14,311 bases of DNA from Glaciecola sp. UBA983 (GTDB taxonomy: Bacteria; Pseudomonadota; Gammaproteobacteria; Enterobacterales; Alteromonadaceae), in assembly GCA_002292215.1 (NCBI GenBank), contig DBBN01000015.1:1-14311 (forward strand), in the 5' to 3' direction. Shown piece by piece: positions 1 through 7,210 of the stretch; positions within the stretch are counted from its first letter, which is position 1, and each line of letters starts with the position of its first letter. A model generated the notes under the pieces. It ran no database searches, had not been told where the DNA came from, and saw only the letters and a list, made by a program, of their open reading frames with translations. Both the position numbers and the translations under genes were made by a program.

Positions 1-177
1 ACATTTACTTGCTGTATTTACAAACAAAATAGCTTTGTCTTTATAGGCTTCACAAAAGTTAACGGTTTCTTGCGAGTTAAGCTTGCGCTTCATAAATTTT
101 AATACGTCAGGGCACTCGCTAGCCATAACAGATTGTGAAACAAATAATAACGCGACTAGGGTAATGATTTTTTTCAT
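1..177 (-). CDS. Exported glutathione peroxidase, N-terminal part (cut by window edge)
   Basis: Partial gene: 59 codons read leftward from an ATG at 177 and run off the window at base 1. Residues 1-19 form a signal peptide (a lysine pair, then a hydrophobic core, then VMA before SE), so the enzyme should act in the periplasm. The last visible residues are LFVNTASKC, the signature around the peroxidatic residue of the glutathione peroxidase family. That residue is Cys here, not selenocysteine, and it is the last complete codon of the window. The family reduces hydrogen peroxide or organic and lipid peroxides with thiol donors (glutathione or thioredoxin). About two thirds of the protein lies outside. 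I see no clear Shine-Dalgarno. The gene is divergent from the S9 peptidase, with 145 bp between the two starts. The family call rests on a short but distinctive motif. Confidence 0.8.
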   Translation of the reverse strand, partial: MKKIITLVALLFVSQSVMASECPDVLKFMKRKLNSQETVNFCEAYKDKAILFVNTASKC

Positions 178-322
178 AGTTTTTTGCTCAAGGAGTTAGG
201 ATATATTTTATTGTAACGTATTTTAGACAAAATAGATCATACCGAGTTGAAGCACTTTACCCTCAGGGCAATATGTGATGTCATACGCTTGATAATTTTT
301 ATAAAGACAGGAAGACGACTCT

Positions 323-2866
323 ATGCAACATCCCTTGCGTATTTCAATTACGTGTATCGCTTTTGCGGTACTTACGGCGTGTCAAGCTACGACGCAAAAT
401 TCTGGACAAGATTCACTCCAAAATTCGGGCAAAAGCATTACACCGATTGCAGATGCAACTGTTGCTAAAGGCTCTGCGCTACATTACACCGCCAACAACC
501 AAATCGTAGCGCATAATGCGTCTACGATTACCCTAGAAAAAATCATGTCCGATCCTGATTGGTTAGGGCGTTTTGCTGATAATGCCGGTTGGTCTGTGTT
601 AGGCGACCAGATTGTGTTTGAGCGAAAACGTGCGGGCAGTGTAGTTAAAGATGTGTTTACCTTGAGCCCTGAAAAGTTCGAGTTAAATGGTTCCTTAGCG
701 GCGTTAAAAGATCTACATTTATTGCAATCAAGCGAACGCGTAGTCAGTCAAGATGGGCGGTATATTGCCTGGATTTATAATAAACAAGGGTTTATTTTTG
801 ACAAAATGACTAATCGCGCCGATGGCTTTTCACATGGGCAAGACAGCATTAGTCAATTACAGTTTATGCTCGATGGGCGCTTATCGTTTAAGCAAGGGGC
901 GCACATGCATGCGATTAACCCTGATACCTTTATCCGTCAGTCGCTTTTTTCATGGAAGTTTGCCGATGCACCTGTTGCGGTTAAAGCCGCAGATGATTAC
1001 ATCGCGCAAGAACAAATCGAGTTAATTGAATACATCCAAGTCAAGCGCCAAGAGCGTCAGGACAAGGCTGACCAACGTGAGGCGCTGGTTGAGGCTAATT
1101 CAGCGTTAACGCCAACGCCGTTTTATTTTGATAACGACCATCGTTTATCTGCCGTATCGGTAGCACCCAATGGTAAATGGGCGATTATTGCGACACGTAA
1201 AAAAAATAGCTTACGTCAAGACAGCGATATCATGCCACATTATATTCAAGAAGATGGGCGGATCGCAGCTAAAAAAGTACGTGCACGCGTCGCGGATGCA
1301 AAGCCTCAAAATGATGAGTTGTACTTACTCGATTTGACGACGGGCAAGTCCCACGAATTAGCTAAAAGTGCATTACCTGGCTATAACGAAGATGTGCTTG
1401 CATCAGTCAAAGCAGAAAATGCTTGGGCGAAAGGTGAGATCTATGAAACCAATCGCTTACCGCGTGACATTACCTTATTTAGCAGTTGGTATTGGAGTGA
1501 GCCACCCATTTATTGGCATAAATCGGCCAACCAAGTCGGAATCATGTTAGAGGCCTGGGATAACAAAGATCGTTGGATTGTGACGGTTGATTTTGCTAAA
1601 AAAGCCTTAGTTACCCAACATCGTTTAAGTGATCAAGCATGGATCAATTATGCGTTTAATCGCTTTGGTTGGTTAAAAAACACAACATCATTGTACTTTT
1701 TATCTGAACACAGTGGCTATTCTCAGTTATATGTAAAGCCTGTTGACGGTCAATTACAGGCATTGACTCAGGGCGATTTTGTTGTTGATCAAATCACACA
1801 AAGCCCAGATGGTCAGTACATCTATTACAAAGCGAATAAAAAGCATCCTGGCATTTATGAAATCTACCGAGTTGCCACAGATACCAATGCAAGCTTACCC
1901 AAAAGTGACATATTGACCCAGCTTAATGGTATGACCGATTATGTTTTAAGCCCTGATGGCACTCAGTTGTTATTGACTCATTCAACCATGAACCGACCAC
2001 CTGAATTGTATGTGGCCAGTGCGCTTTCAGCAACAACGCCGGTTAAGATCAGTCAATTTGTCTCTGAAGAATTTATGGCAATGAGCTTCAAAGCACCGAG
2101 TATTATTGAGGTGCCTTCGAGTCATGTGGATGAACCAATTTACTCACGTTTGTATATGCCATCTCACCCTAAAGATGCAGAACCAGCACGAGCCGTGATT
2201 TTTAATCATGGGGCAGGGTATTTACAAAATTCGCATATGGGTTGGTCTGGCTATTTTCGTGAATACATGTTCCATAATATGCTCGCTCAACAAGGTTATG
2301 TGGTGTTGGATATGGATTATCGCGCATCAAAAGGCTATGGACGAGATTGGCGCACCGCGATTTATCGTCAAATGGGTACCCCTGAAATTCAAGATCTACG
2401 TGATGGCGTCAACTGGTTAGTGGCTAATGCCAATGTCGATCGTGAGCGAATAGGAACATACGGCGGCTCATATGGTGGCTTCATGACATTCATGGCGTTG
2501 TTTACGGCACCTGATTTATTTCAAGCGGGTGCAGCACTGCGTCCAGTAGCTGATTGGGCGCATTATAATACGCCATACACAGCGAATATTTTGAACACAC
2601 CAGATATCGATCCGATTGCGTATGAGCGCAGTTCGCCGATTTACTTTGCTGAAGGACTTCAAAAACCATTATTAATGAATGCACCTATGGTGGATGATAA
2701 TGTGTTTTTCGTGGATGTGGTACGTTTGGTGCAACGCATGATTGAACTTGAAAAAGTAGATTTTGAAACAGCCATTTATCCAGTAGAGCCGCATGGGTTT
2801 GTGCAGCCAAGTTCGTGGTTAGATGAATACCGCCGGATCTTTAAGTTGTTTGAAGAGAATTTGTAA
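323..2866 (+). CDS. S9 family (prolyl oligopeptidase/DPP IV-like) serine peptidase, lipoprotein
   Basis: An 847-residue secreted peptidase that probably cleaves short peptides in the periplasm or at the outer membrane. The start is supported by AGGAAG at 309-314. Residues 1-20 are a lipoprotein signal with lipobox LTAC (Cys20); Gln at +2 suggests outer-membrane sorting. The middle is a beta-propeller with repeated SPDG-type turns (SQDGRY at 142, APNGKW at 281, SPDGQY at 494, SPDGTQ at 543). The C-terminal alpha/beta-hydrolase domain starts near 620. Its catalytic triad is Ser716 (GGSYGG), Asp791 (MVDDNV) and His824 (EPHGF), with spacing as in DPP IV. Length fits the bacterial S9 group. One oddity: the HG pair usually found four residues before the catalytic Asp is Ala787-Pro788. 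The gene is monocistronic, with a terminator directly after it. Exact substrate class (dipeptidyl peptidase, acylaminoacyl peptidase or other) cannot be decided from sequence alone. Confidence 0.93.
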   Translation: MQHPLRISITCIAFAVLTACQATTQNSGQDSLQNSGKSITPIADATVAKGSALHYTANNQIVAHNASTITLEKIMSDPDWLGRFADNAGWSVLGDQIVFERKRAGSVVKDVFTLSPEKFELNGSLAALKDLHLLQSSERVVSQDGRYIAWIYNKQGFIFDKMTNRADGFSHGQDSISQLQFMLDGRLSFKQGAHMHAINPDTFIRQSLFSWKFADAPVAVKAADDYIAQEQIELIEYIQVKRQERQDKADQREALVEANSALTPTPFYFDNDHRLSAVSVAPNGKWAIIATRKKNSLRQDSDIMPHYIQEDGRIAAKKVRARVADAKPQNDELYLLDLTTGKSHELAKSALPGYNEDVLASVKAENAWAKGEIYETNRLPRDITLFSSWYWSEPPIYWHKSANQVGIMLEAWDNKDRWIVTVDFAKKALVTQHRLSDQAWINYAFNRFGWLKNTTSLYFLSEHSGYSQLYVKPVDGQLQALTQGDFVVDQITQSPDGQYIYYKANKKHPGIYEIYRVATDTNASLPKSDILTQLNGMTDYVLSPDGTQLLLTHSTMNRPPELYVASALSATTPVKISQFVSEEFMAMSFKAPSIIEVPSSHVDEPIYSRLYMPSHPKDAEPARAVIFNHGAGYLQNSHMGWSGYFREYMFHNMLAQQGYVVLDMDYRASKGYGRDWRTAIYRQMGTPEIQDLRDGVNWLVANANVDRERIGTYGGSYGGFMTFMALFTAPDLFQAGAALRPVADWAHYNTPYTANILNTPDIDPIAYERSSPIYFAEGLQKPLLMNAPMVDDNVFFVDVVRLVQRMIELEKVDFETAIYPVEPHGFVQPSSWLDEYRRIFKLFEENL

Positions 2867-2896
2867 GGTCAAAATTGGTATTATTGTAAAGACTAT

Positions 2897-2918
2897 AAAG
2901 GCGCAATTTGCGCCTTTT
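2897..2918 (+). terminator. Rho-independent terminator after the S9 peptidase gene
   Basis: A perfect inverted repeat, AAAGGCGCA and TGCGCCTTT around a 3-nt loop (or an 8-bp stem with a 5-nt loop), ends in a short T run and lies 30 bp after the peptidase stop. It separates the peptidase from the next lipoprotein gene. Confidence 0.8.
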
Positions 2919-2992
2919 CAATTTATACCCTTTAATTAGAGGGGAACTAGGGATGTATTAAAACTGTAACTAAAACCACTAAGGAGTCGTAA

Positions 2993-3532
2993 ATGAAGTT
3001 TTTTAAAATAGCCGTAGTATCATTTTTTATGTTCTTTTTGTATGGTTGTGCTTCCGCCGCTAAGATGGAAAACATGGCTTACACAGATACAAACACTAGC
3101 ATCAAGGATTTTGATCCTACTTTACATAATGCTATTGGCGTAGAGCAATCTATTGGGGGAGAATCGACAAACAGCGCTTGGACTTCAGAAATAGGCAATA
3201 TTGATTTCACTAATGCAGTAAAAAGTAGTTTATCCGCACATGGCTTGTTTTCTGATACTGGTAGATTTGTATTAAAAATCAACTTAATTAATGTCGAACA
3301 ACCGCTATTTGGCATAGACATGACCGTCATAACTTATATTCGTTATAGATTAACTGACTTACAAACAAAAATGACGATATTTGACGAAACTATTATTGCG
3401 TCATACACCGCCACTTTTAGTGATGCGTTTCTAGGAACCGACAGGCTTAAGATGGCAAATGAAGGCTCAGGTAAAGAAAATATAAAGGGACTGATAGAAA
3501 AACTAGAAACACTAAAAATAAAACCGCTATAA
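2993..3532 (+). CDS. Small lipoprotein of an uncharacterised family
   Basis: A 179-residue lipoprotein. It begins six bases after a strong AAGGAG (2981-2986). The signal peptide ends in LYGC with Cys19; Ala at +2 predicts the outer membrane. The mature part is mixed alpha/beta without further membrane segments. I recall from family knowledge that the stretch from about residue 100 to 150 (QPLFGIDMTV, YRLTD, FDETI, SYTATFSDAF, RLKMANEG) is conserved in a widespread proteobacterial lipoprotein family of unknown role, sometimes given implausible enzyme names in databases. No catalytic motif is visible. The gene follows a terminator and has its own ribosome binding site, so it likely has its own promoter. 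Function unknown. Confidence 0.85.
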   Translation: MKFFKIAVVSFFMFFLYGCASAAKMENMAYTDTNTSIKDFDPTLHNAIGVEQSIGGESTNSAWTSEIGNIDFTNAVKSSLSAHGLFSDTGRFVLKINLINVEQPLFGIDMTVITYIRYRLTDLQTKMTIFDETIIASYTATFSDAFLGTDRLKMANEGSGKENIKGLIEKLETLKIKPL

Positions 3533-3591
3533 ATATCACTAGATTATTATTGATGCCATCGATAACGTTGCAAACAAACTAGGGAACAGAT

Positions 3592-4497
3592 ATGAATTCA
3601 GCACAAACAAATCACATTCCACAAGAAGCCTTTGATTGGTACGATGAATACGCCCATGGCTTAATCGACCGCCGCACTTTTATCAAAAAATTGGGTGGGT
3701 TAGCTGCCCTTGGCTTTTCCATGAGTGTGTTAACCTCGGCTCTGTTACCTAATTATGCTGTTGCTGAGCAAGTATCGTTTAATGATGAAGATATTAAAGC
3801 GACTTACGAAGTATTCGACTCTCCAGAGGGACACGGCAAAGGGCGAGGCTATCTGGTTGTTCCTCAGAATAATAATAATACGAATAAGAAAGCTAAGATG
3901 CCTGTTGTGTTGGTCATTCACGAAAACCGAGGCTTAAATCCCTATATTAAAGACGTGGCAAGGCGACTCGCTAAAGTTGGCTTTATCGCTTTTGCGCCTG
4001 ATGCGTTATTTCCGTTAGGTGGCTATCCTGGCAATGATGATGAAGGGCGCGCCATGCAACAAACGTTAGATAGAGCTAAAATTCAACATGATTTTGTCGC
4101 AGCAGCTTATTTTTTAAAGGCGTATGCAAACAGTAACGGTAAGTTAGGTGCTGTAGGGTTTTGTTTTGGTGGTTATATGGTTAATTACTTAGCTGCAGTT
4201 GATGCCGATCTGCTTAGTGCTGGCGTACCGTTTTATGGCACCCCCGCCAGCGCGGAACTACGTAAAAATATTAAATCCCCACTCATGATCCATCTCGCTG
4301 AACTTGATAAACGCGTTAACGCCACATGGCCAGAGTATGAACAAGATTTAAAAGCGAATAATGTGGAATATACAATGCACATGTATAGAGATGCTAACCA
4401 TGGTTTTCACAATGATTCGACAGGGCGCTATGACGAACCAAATGCAGAGCTTGCATGGCAACGCACTATTGAGTTTTTAAGCAAAAATGTGAGATAG
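3592..4497 (+). CDS. Dienelactone hydrolase-family protein, YghX-like, with Tat-type signal
   Basis: A 301-residue alpha/beta-hydrolase of the dienelactone hydrolase family, closely resembling what I recall of E. coli YghX (HENRGLNPYI, GGYPGNDD, VPFYG, NHGFHNDS, LAWQRT). The nucleophile is Cys191 in GFCFGG, with Asp239 (AELDKR) and His270 (NHGFH) completing the Cys-Asp-His triad. Residues 32-58 carry DRRTFIKK followed by a hydrophobic stretch and a possible AVA cleavage site, which looks like a twin-arginine signal preceded by a roughly 30-residue leader. Export is thus likely but inferred. AGGGAA at 3581-3586 supports the start. A run of asparagines (about residues 93-96, four AAT codons) lengthens the loop after the first strand. 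The substrate is unknown: the family hydrolyses lactones and esters. Confidence 0.9.
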   Translation: MNSAQTNHIPQEAFDWYDEYAHGLIDRRTFIKKLGGLAALGFSMSVLTSALLPNYAVAEQVSFNDEDIKATYEVFDSPEGHGKGRGYLVVPQNNNNTNKKAKMPVVLVIHENRGLNPYIKDVARRLAKVGFIAFAPDALFPLGGYPGNDDEGRAMQQTLDRAKIQHDFVAAAYFLKAYANSNGKLGAVGFCFGGYMVNYLAAVDADLLSAGVPFYGTPASAELRKNIKSPLMIHLAELDKRVNATWPEYEQDLKANNVEYTMHMYRDANHGFHNDSTGRYDEPNAELAWQRTIEFLSKNVR

Positions 4498-4557
4498 AAA
4501 AATTGCTAAATGCAAATGAAAGAGAATTGAATATAAAAAACTTAGAGGTGAAACGTT

Positions 4558-5628
4558 ATTAAATTAAACAAACAAACATTTACCAATATTTTAAGAGTGA
4601 TATTACTCGGTGGTACTGTCATTTCTTTATTCTTTGTACCTTGGATTTTGGTCAAGGCGTGGATCTTACCTTTACCTAATACGGTTCAGGAACAAGTTGA
4701 GCAGTCCTTAAGTCATGGCTTTGATGGCATGATTGTATATGTTGATAAAGGCGCCGATAAAGGCGTTGATACAGACAACAATACACCACAATTTTATACA
4801 GCAGGTTGGCATGATAAACAACTAAAAATACCCGCGAAGCCAGACGCGCTATTTAAAATTGCGAGTATCAGTAAATTATATGTCGCCGTTTCGATGGCCA
4901 AACTCGCCAATAGCAATCGATTGTCGTTAGATCAATCTCTGGATGAATACTTCCCTGAGCTAATTGGCAAAATAGAATATGCCGATAGCATTACCTTACG
5001 ATTAATGGTGCAACATCGCAGTGGGATCCCAAATTTCACTAATAGTGCGGAATTTTGGAGTGATGCACCTGAAAATAAAAAAAGTAATTTAGACTATGCG
5101 CTGGCCATGCCAACTAGTTTCGCTCCAGATGAAGGGTATGAATATTCAAATACTAATTATCTGTTATTACGAGAAATCATCGCAAAGGTTACTGGCCGTA
5201 GTCATGAGCAATTTATTCAAAAAAATATATTAACGCCACTTGGGTTAGACAATACATTCTTTTCACTCAACGATGTCGACGATATCAATAATGTAATGAG
5301 CGGTTATTACGTCGGAGTTGATGAAGATTTTAAAACTGCTGAGTATGGAATGTTGGCAACGGCTGAGGATGTGGGACTGTTCTTGCGCGCACTAAATGAT
5401 GGTTCTGTGTTTACTAATGCAGCAGAACAAGCCATTTATCAAGATATATATGTCTATGAACATGGTGGGTTATTACCGGGCTATCAAAGCCTAGCTGAAT
5501 ACCATAAAGACATTGATACGGTTGTCGTACAATTTATGAATACCACCGATTTTAATGGCTATGAGTGGAATTTGTCAGAAATAAGCATTAATCGGATTGT
5601 TAAAATTGTTGAAAAGCAGATAAACTGA
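4558..5628 (+). CDS. Membrane-anchored serine beta-lactamase-family hydrolase (class C/PBP-like); probable ATT start
   Basis: Penicillin-binding/beta-lactamase superfamily protein (AmpC, EstB and DD-peptidase relatives). Counting from a GTG at 4597 (343 aa), the three active-site motifs are SISK at 90-93 (nucleophile Ser90), YSN at 183-185 and HGG at 289-291. One N-terminal hydrophobic segment anchors it, with the enzyme domain in the periplasm. The start is odd. GTG 4597 has no proper Shine-Dalgarno and leaves no charged n-region. The open frame extends upstream to a stop at 4549-4551. There, AGAGGTG (4544-4550) sits seven bases before ATT at 4558, which gives MKLNKQTF...LR before the membrane segment (356 aa). 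I chose ATT; 4597 is the conservative alternative. A short DKG repeat occurs near residues 50-56. Substrate (peptidoglycan, ester or beta-lactam) is unknown. Confidence 0.87.
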   Translation: MKLNKQTFTNILRVILLGGTVISLFFVPWILVKAWILPLPNTVQEQVEQSLSHGFDGMIVYVDKGADKGVDTDNNTPQFYTAGWHDKQLKIPAKPDALFKIASISKLYVAVSMAKLANSNRLSLDQSLDEYFPELIGKIEYADSITLRLMVQHRSGIPNFTNSAEFWSDAPENKKSNLDYALAMPTSFAPDEGYEYSNTNYLLLREIIAKVTGRSHEQFIQKNILTPLGLDNTFFSLNDVDDINNVMSGYYVGVDEDFKTAEYGMLATAEDVGLFLRALNDGSVFTNAAEQAIYQDIYVYEHGGLLPGYQSLAEYHKDIDTVVVQFMNTTDFNGYEWNLSEISINRIVKIVEKQIN

Positions 5629-5659
5629 AATCATATTAAAATAAGTTGAATTTTCTCCC

Positions 5660-5848
5660 ATGAATAGACGTAAAAAAGGCATTCAAATCGTAAAAGCGCG
5701 GATCAAAAAAGCGAATGCAAAATTAGCAACGAACAACAAGCCTAAATATATAAGCAAAGCCGAACGTGAAACGATAGCTTTGGCTGAAGCTGCCGAAGCC
5801 GAAGCTAAAACTGCACCAATTGATAAAGCGACTGATGCAACAGATTAG
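5660..5848 (+). CDS. DUF2986-like small basic protein
   Basis: A 62-residue protein with a strongly basic first half (MNRRKKG, ARIKKANAK) and the segment NKPKYISKAERE, which I recognise as the pattern of the DUF2986 family found in Shewanella, Vibrio and relatives. The second half is rich in Ala and Glu and probably helical. There is no signal peptide or membrane segment. It lies 31 bp after the beta-lactamase-family gene and overlaps the next gene, so it likely belongs to the same transcript. No good Shine-Dalgarno is visible before the ATG. The basic composition suggests nucleic acid or ribosome contact, but that is only a guess. Function unknown. Confidence 0.8.
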   Translation: MNRRKKGIQIVKARIKKANAKLATNNKPKYISKAERETIALAEAAEAEAKTAPIDKATDATD

Positions 5849-6446
5849 TTTAGATGGTCAATGGCTTACGCCATCAAAAATTATCTGTATTGGCCGGAAT
5901 TATGTAGAGCATATCAACGAGCTAGGCAATGAAATGCCTACAGAGCCTGTCATTTTTATCAAACCCAACTCTGCAATCACTGATGTAATAACTTTTGATC
6001 CACAAGAAGACATTCACTATGAAGCTGAATTGACGTTTGTAGTGCAAGATGGAGCGCTTTCTGGCGTAGGTATCGGCTTAGATCTGACGAAACGCGCTGT
6101 TCAATCTCAATTAAAAGTAAAAGGTTTACCTTGGGAGCGGGCTAAATCCTTTGATGGTTCTGCTGTGCTAAGTAACTTTGTCTCAATCCCAGGTCGCATT
6201 GAGGAACTGAGTCTTGAGCTTTATATCAATGGTGAGCTGACACAGTTAGCCACATTTGATCTGATGTTGCATAAACCCAATGATATATTAGCTGAAGTCA
6301 GTGCTTTTATGACTTGCGAAGATGGTGATTTGATTATGACGGGAACGCCCAAAGGGGTTGGTAGTATTCAGCTAGGTGCGACGTTCATGGCTCGAGTGTT
6401 GAGCAAGCAGCAAACTATATTAGAAAACACCTGGAAAGTTAAATAA
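5835..6446 (+). CDS. Fumarylacetoacetate hydrolase (FAH)-family protein, YcgM-like
   Basis: About 203 residues from ATG 5835; an in-frame TTG at 5820 would add five residues. Either start lies inside the upstream DUF2986-like gene (14 or 29 bp overlap), which suggests translational coupling. Family signatures: CIGRNYVEH near the start, EPVIFIKPNSA, the metal-ligand pair Glu63 and Glu65 (HYEAEL), Asp83 (GLDLTKRAVQ), WERAKSFDGS, and TGTPKGVG near the C terminus. FAH-family proteins act on acylpyruvates, fumarylacetoacetate or oxaloacetate with a divalent metal, in the cytoplasm. Compared with E. coli YcgM from memory, the segment between the second Glu and the Asp is about 12-15 residues shorter. 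The specific substrate cannot be assigned. Confidence 0.88.
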   Translation: MQQISLDGQWLTPSKIICIGRNYVEHINELGNEMPTEPVIFIKPNSAITDVITFDPQEDIHYEAELTFVVQDGALSGVGIGLDLTKRAVQSQLKVKGLPWERAKSFDGSAVLSNFVSIPGRIEELSLELYINGELTQLATFDLMLHKPNDILAEVSAFMTCEDGDLIMTGTPKGVGSIQLGATFMARVLSKQQTILENTWKVK

Positions 6447-6468
6447 TGCAAAGTACAACATACGATCA

Positions 6469-7098
6469 TTAAGTACGAGGGGATTTGACAGTATCAGGTG
6501 ACGTTTGTTGAAAAAAGCTAAACAACCAGTAACCTACCGCATAACACACCCCAGCGATAGCACCATAAATATGGGCATCATACGCAACCGTGGCATTAAT
6601 CAAGGCTGCGGTTGTATCTGTTGTTTGATGTTGTTCTAAGTATAGTTTTATGGCTAAGCCACCTAGTAGCAACCACCCCGAGAAGCGCTTGTGCTGCACA
6701 TCACGCACCGCACCAAATGCGAATAACCCATGTAACGCCGCAGAAAGGCCTACATAATAATCAATATGCGGTGACAAGTACCACACACCTAACGCACTCA
6801 TCACGCAACAAAAAATTAACAATCCTGCGATATTCCAAGCTCGATAATGCTCGCCATGTAATGCCCAGAGCAAGGCCAAGCCTGCAAGGTTAAGTAAAAG
6901 GTGATTGGTATTAGTGTGCCATAAAGCATGCGTCAACAAGCGCCAATACTGACCTGCATCAACTTGAGCATGGATAAACTCCATCGTGCCGATGAATTGT
7001 GAGCCCAACACACGAGACACAATCGCAAAAATCGCGATGATAATGAGTGTCAACCAATGCTGATAGTGTATTGGGAAAAATGTTAATAACTTTTTCAC
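6469..7098 (-). CDS. rrtA: Rhombosortase (rhomboid-family GlyGly-CTERM serine protease)
   Basis: A 209-residue integral membrane protein with about six hydrophobic segments and no large soluble domain. It carries the rhomboid-type dyad: Ser119 in VGLSAALHG and His176 in AHIYGAIAG, plus HLLLN at 66-70. The GLSxxLHG form and the small size match rhombosortases rather than GlpG. These process proteins with a C-terminal GlyGly-CTERM sorting tail (a Gly-Gly, a membrane helix, basic residues) before surface release or lipid attachment. None of the exported proteins in this window carries such a tail, so its clients lie elsewhere. The start is GTG at 7098, overlapping an out-of-frame ATG; the Shine-Dalgarno is weak. 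It converges on the FAH gene (22 bp gap) and diverges from the crotonase gene. Confidence 0.85.
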   Translation of the reverse strand: MKKLLTFFPIHYQHWLTLIIIAIFAIVSRVLGSQFIGTMEFIHAQVDAGQYWRLLTHALWHTNTNHLLLNLAGLALLWALHGEHYRAWNIAGLLIFCCVMSALGVWYLSPHIDYYVGLSAALHGLFAFGAVRDVQHKRFSGWLLLGGLAIKLYLEQHQTTDTTAALINATVAYDAHIYGAIAGVCYAVGYWLFSFFQQTSPDTVKSPRT

Positions 7099-7210
7099 AT
7101 TTATGTACTTTTTAGACTTTTTGTGAGTATACTACGTTAGTCGGTAGTTTAAACAGTAAAAACCATAATACACACCTATTCTGATGACACACACTACAGG
7201 GAATCAAACC

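Noticed and set aside
247..468. 73-aa open frame overlapping the start of the S9 peptidase
   Set aside because: It conflicts with the lipoprotein signal start at 323, which has a good ribosome binding site, and begins in the intergenic region with no such site.
7128..7154. TATACT, ACTAC-N8-GTAGT and GTTTAAAC in the rrtA/crotonase intergenic region as promoter and operators
   Set aside because: No -35 element at a suitable distance could be found for TATACT, and the dyads are short and A/T-rich; too weak to annotate.
7184..7210. Upstream ATG start for the crotonase gene
   Set aside because: It has no Shine-Dalgarno; ATG 7211 has AGGGA at proper distance and gives the usual family N terminus.
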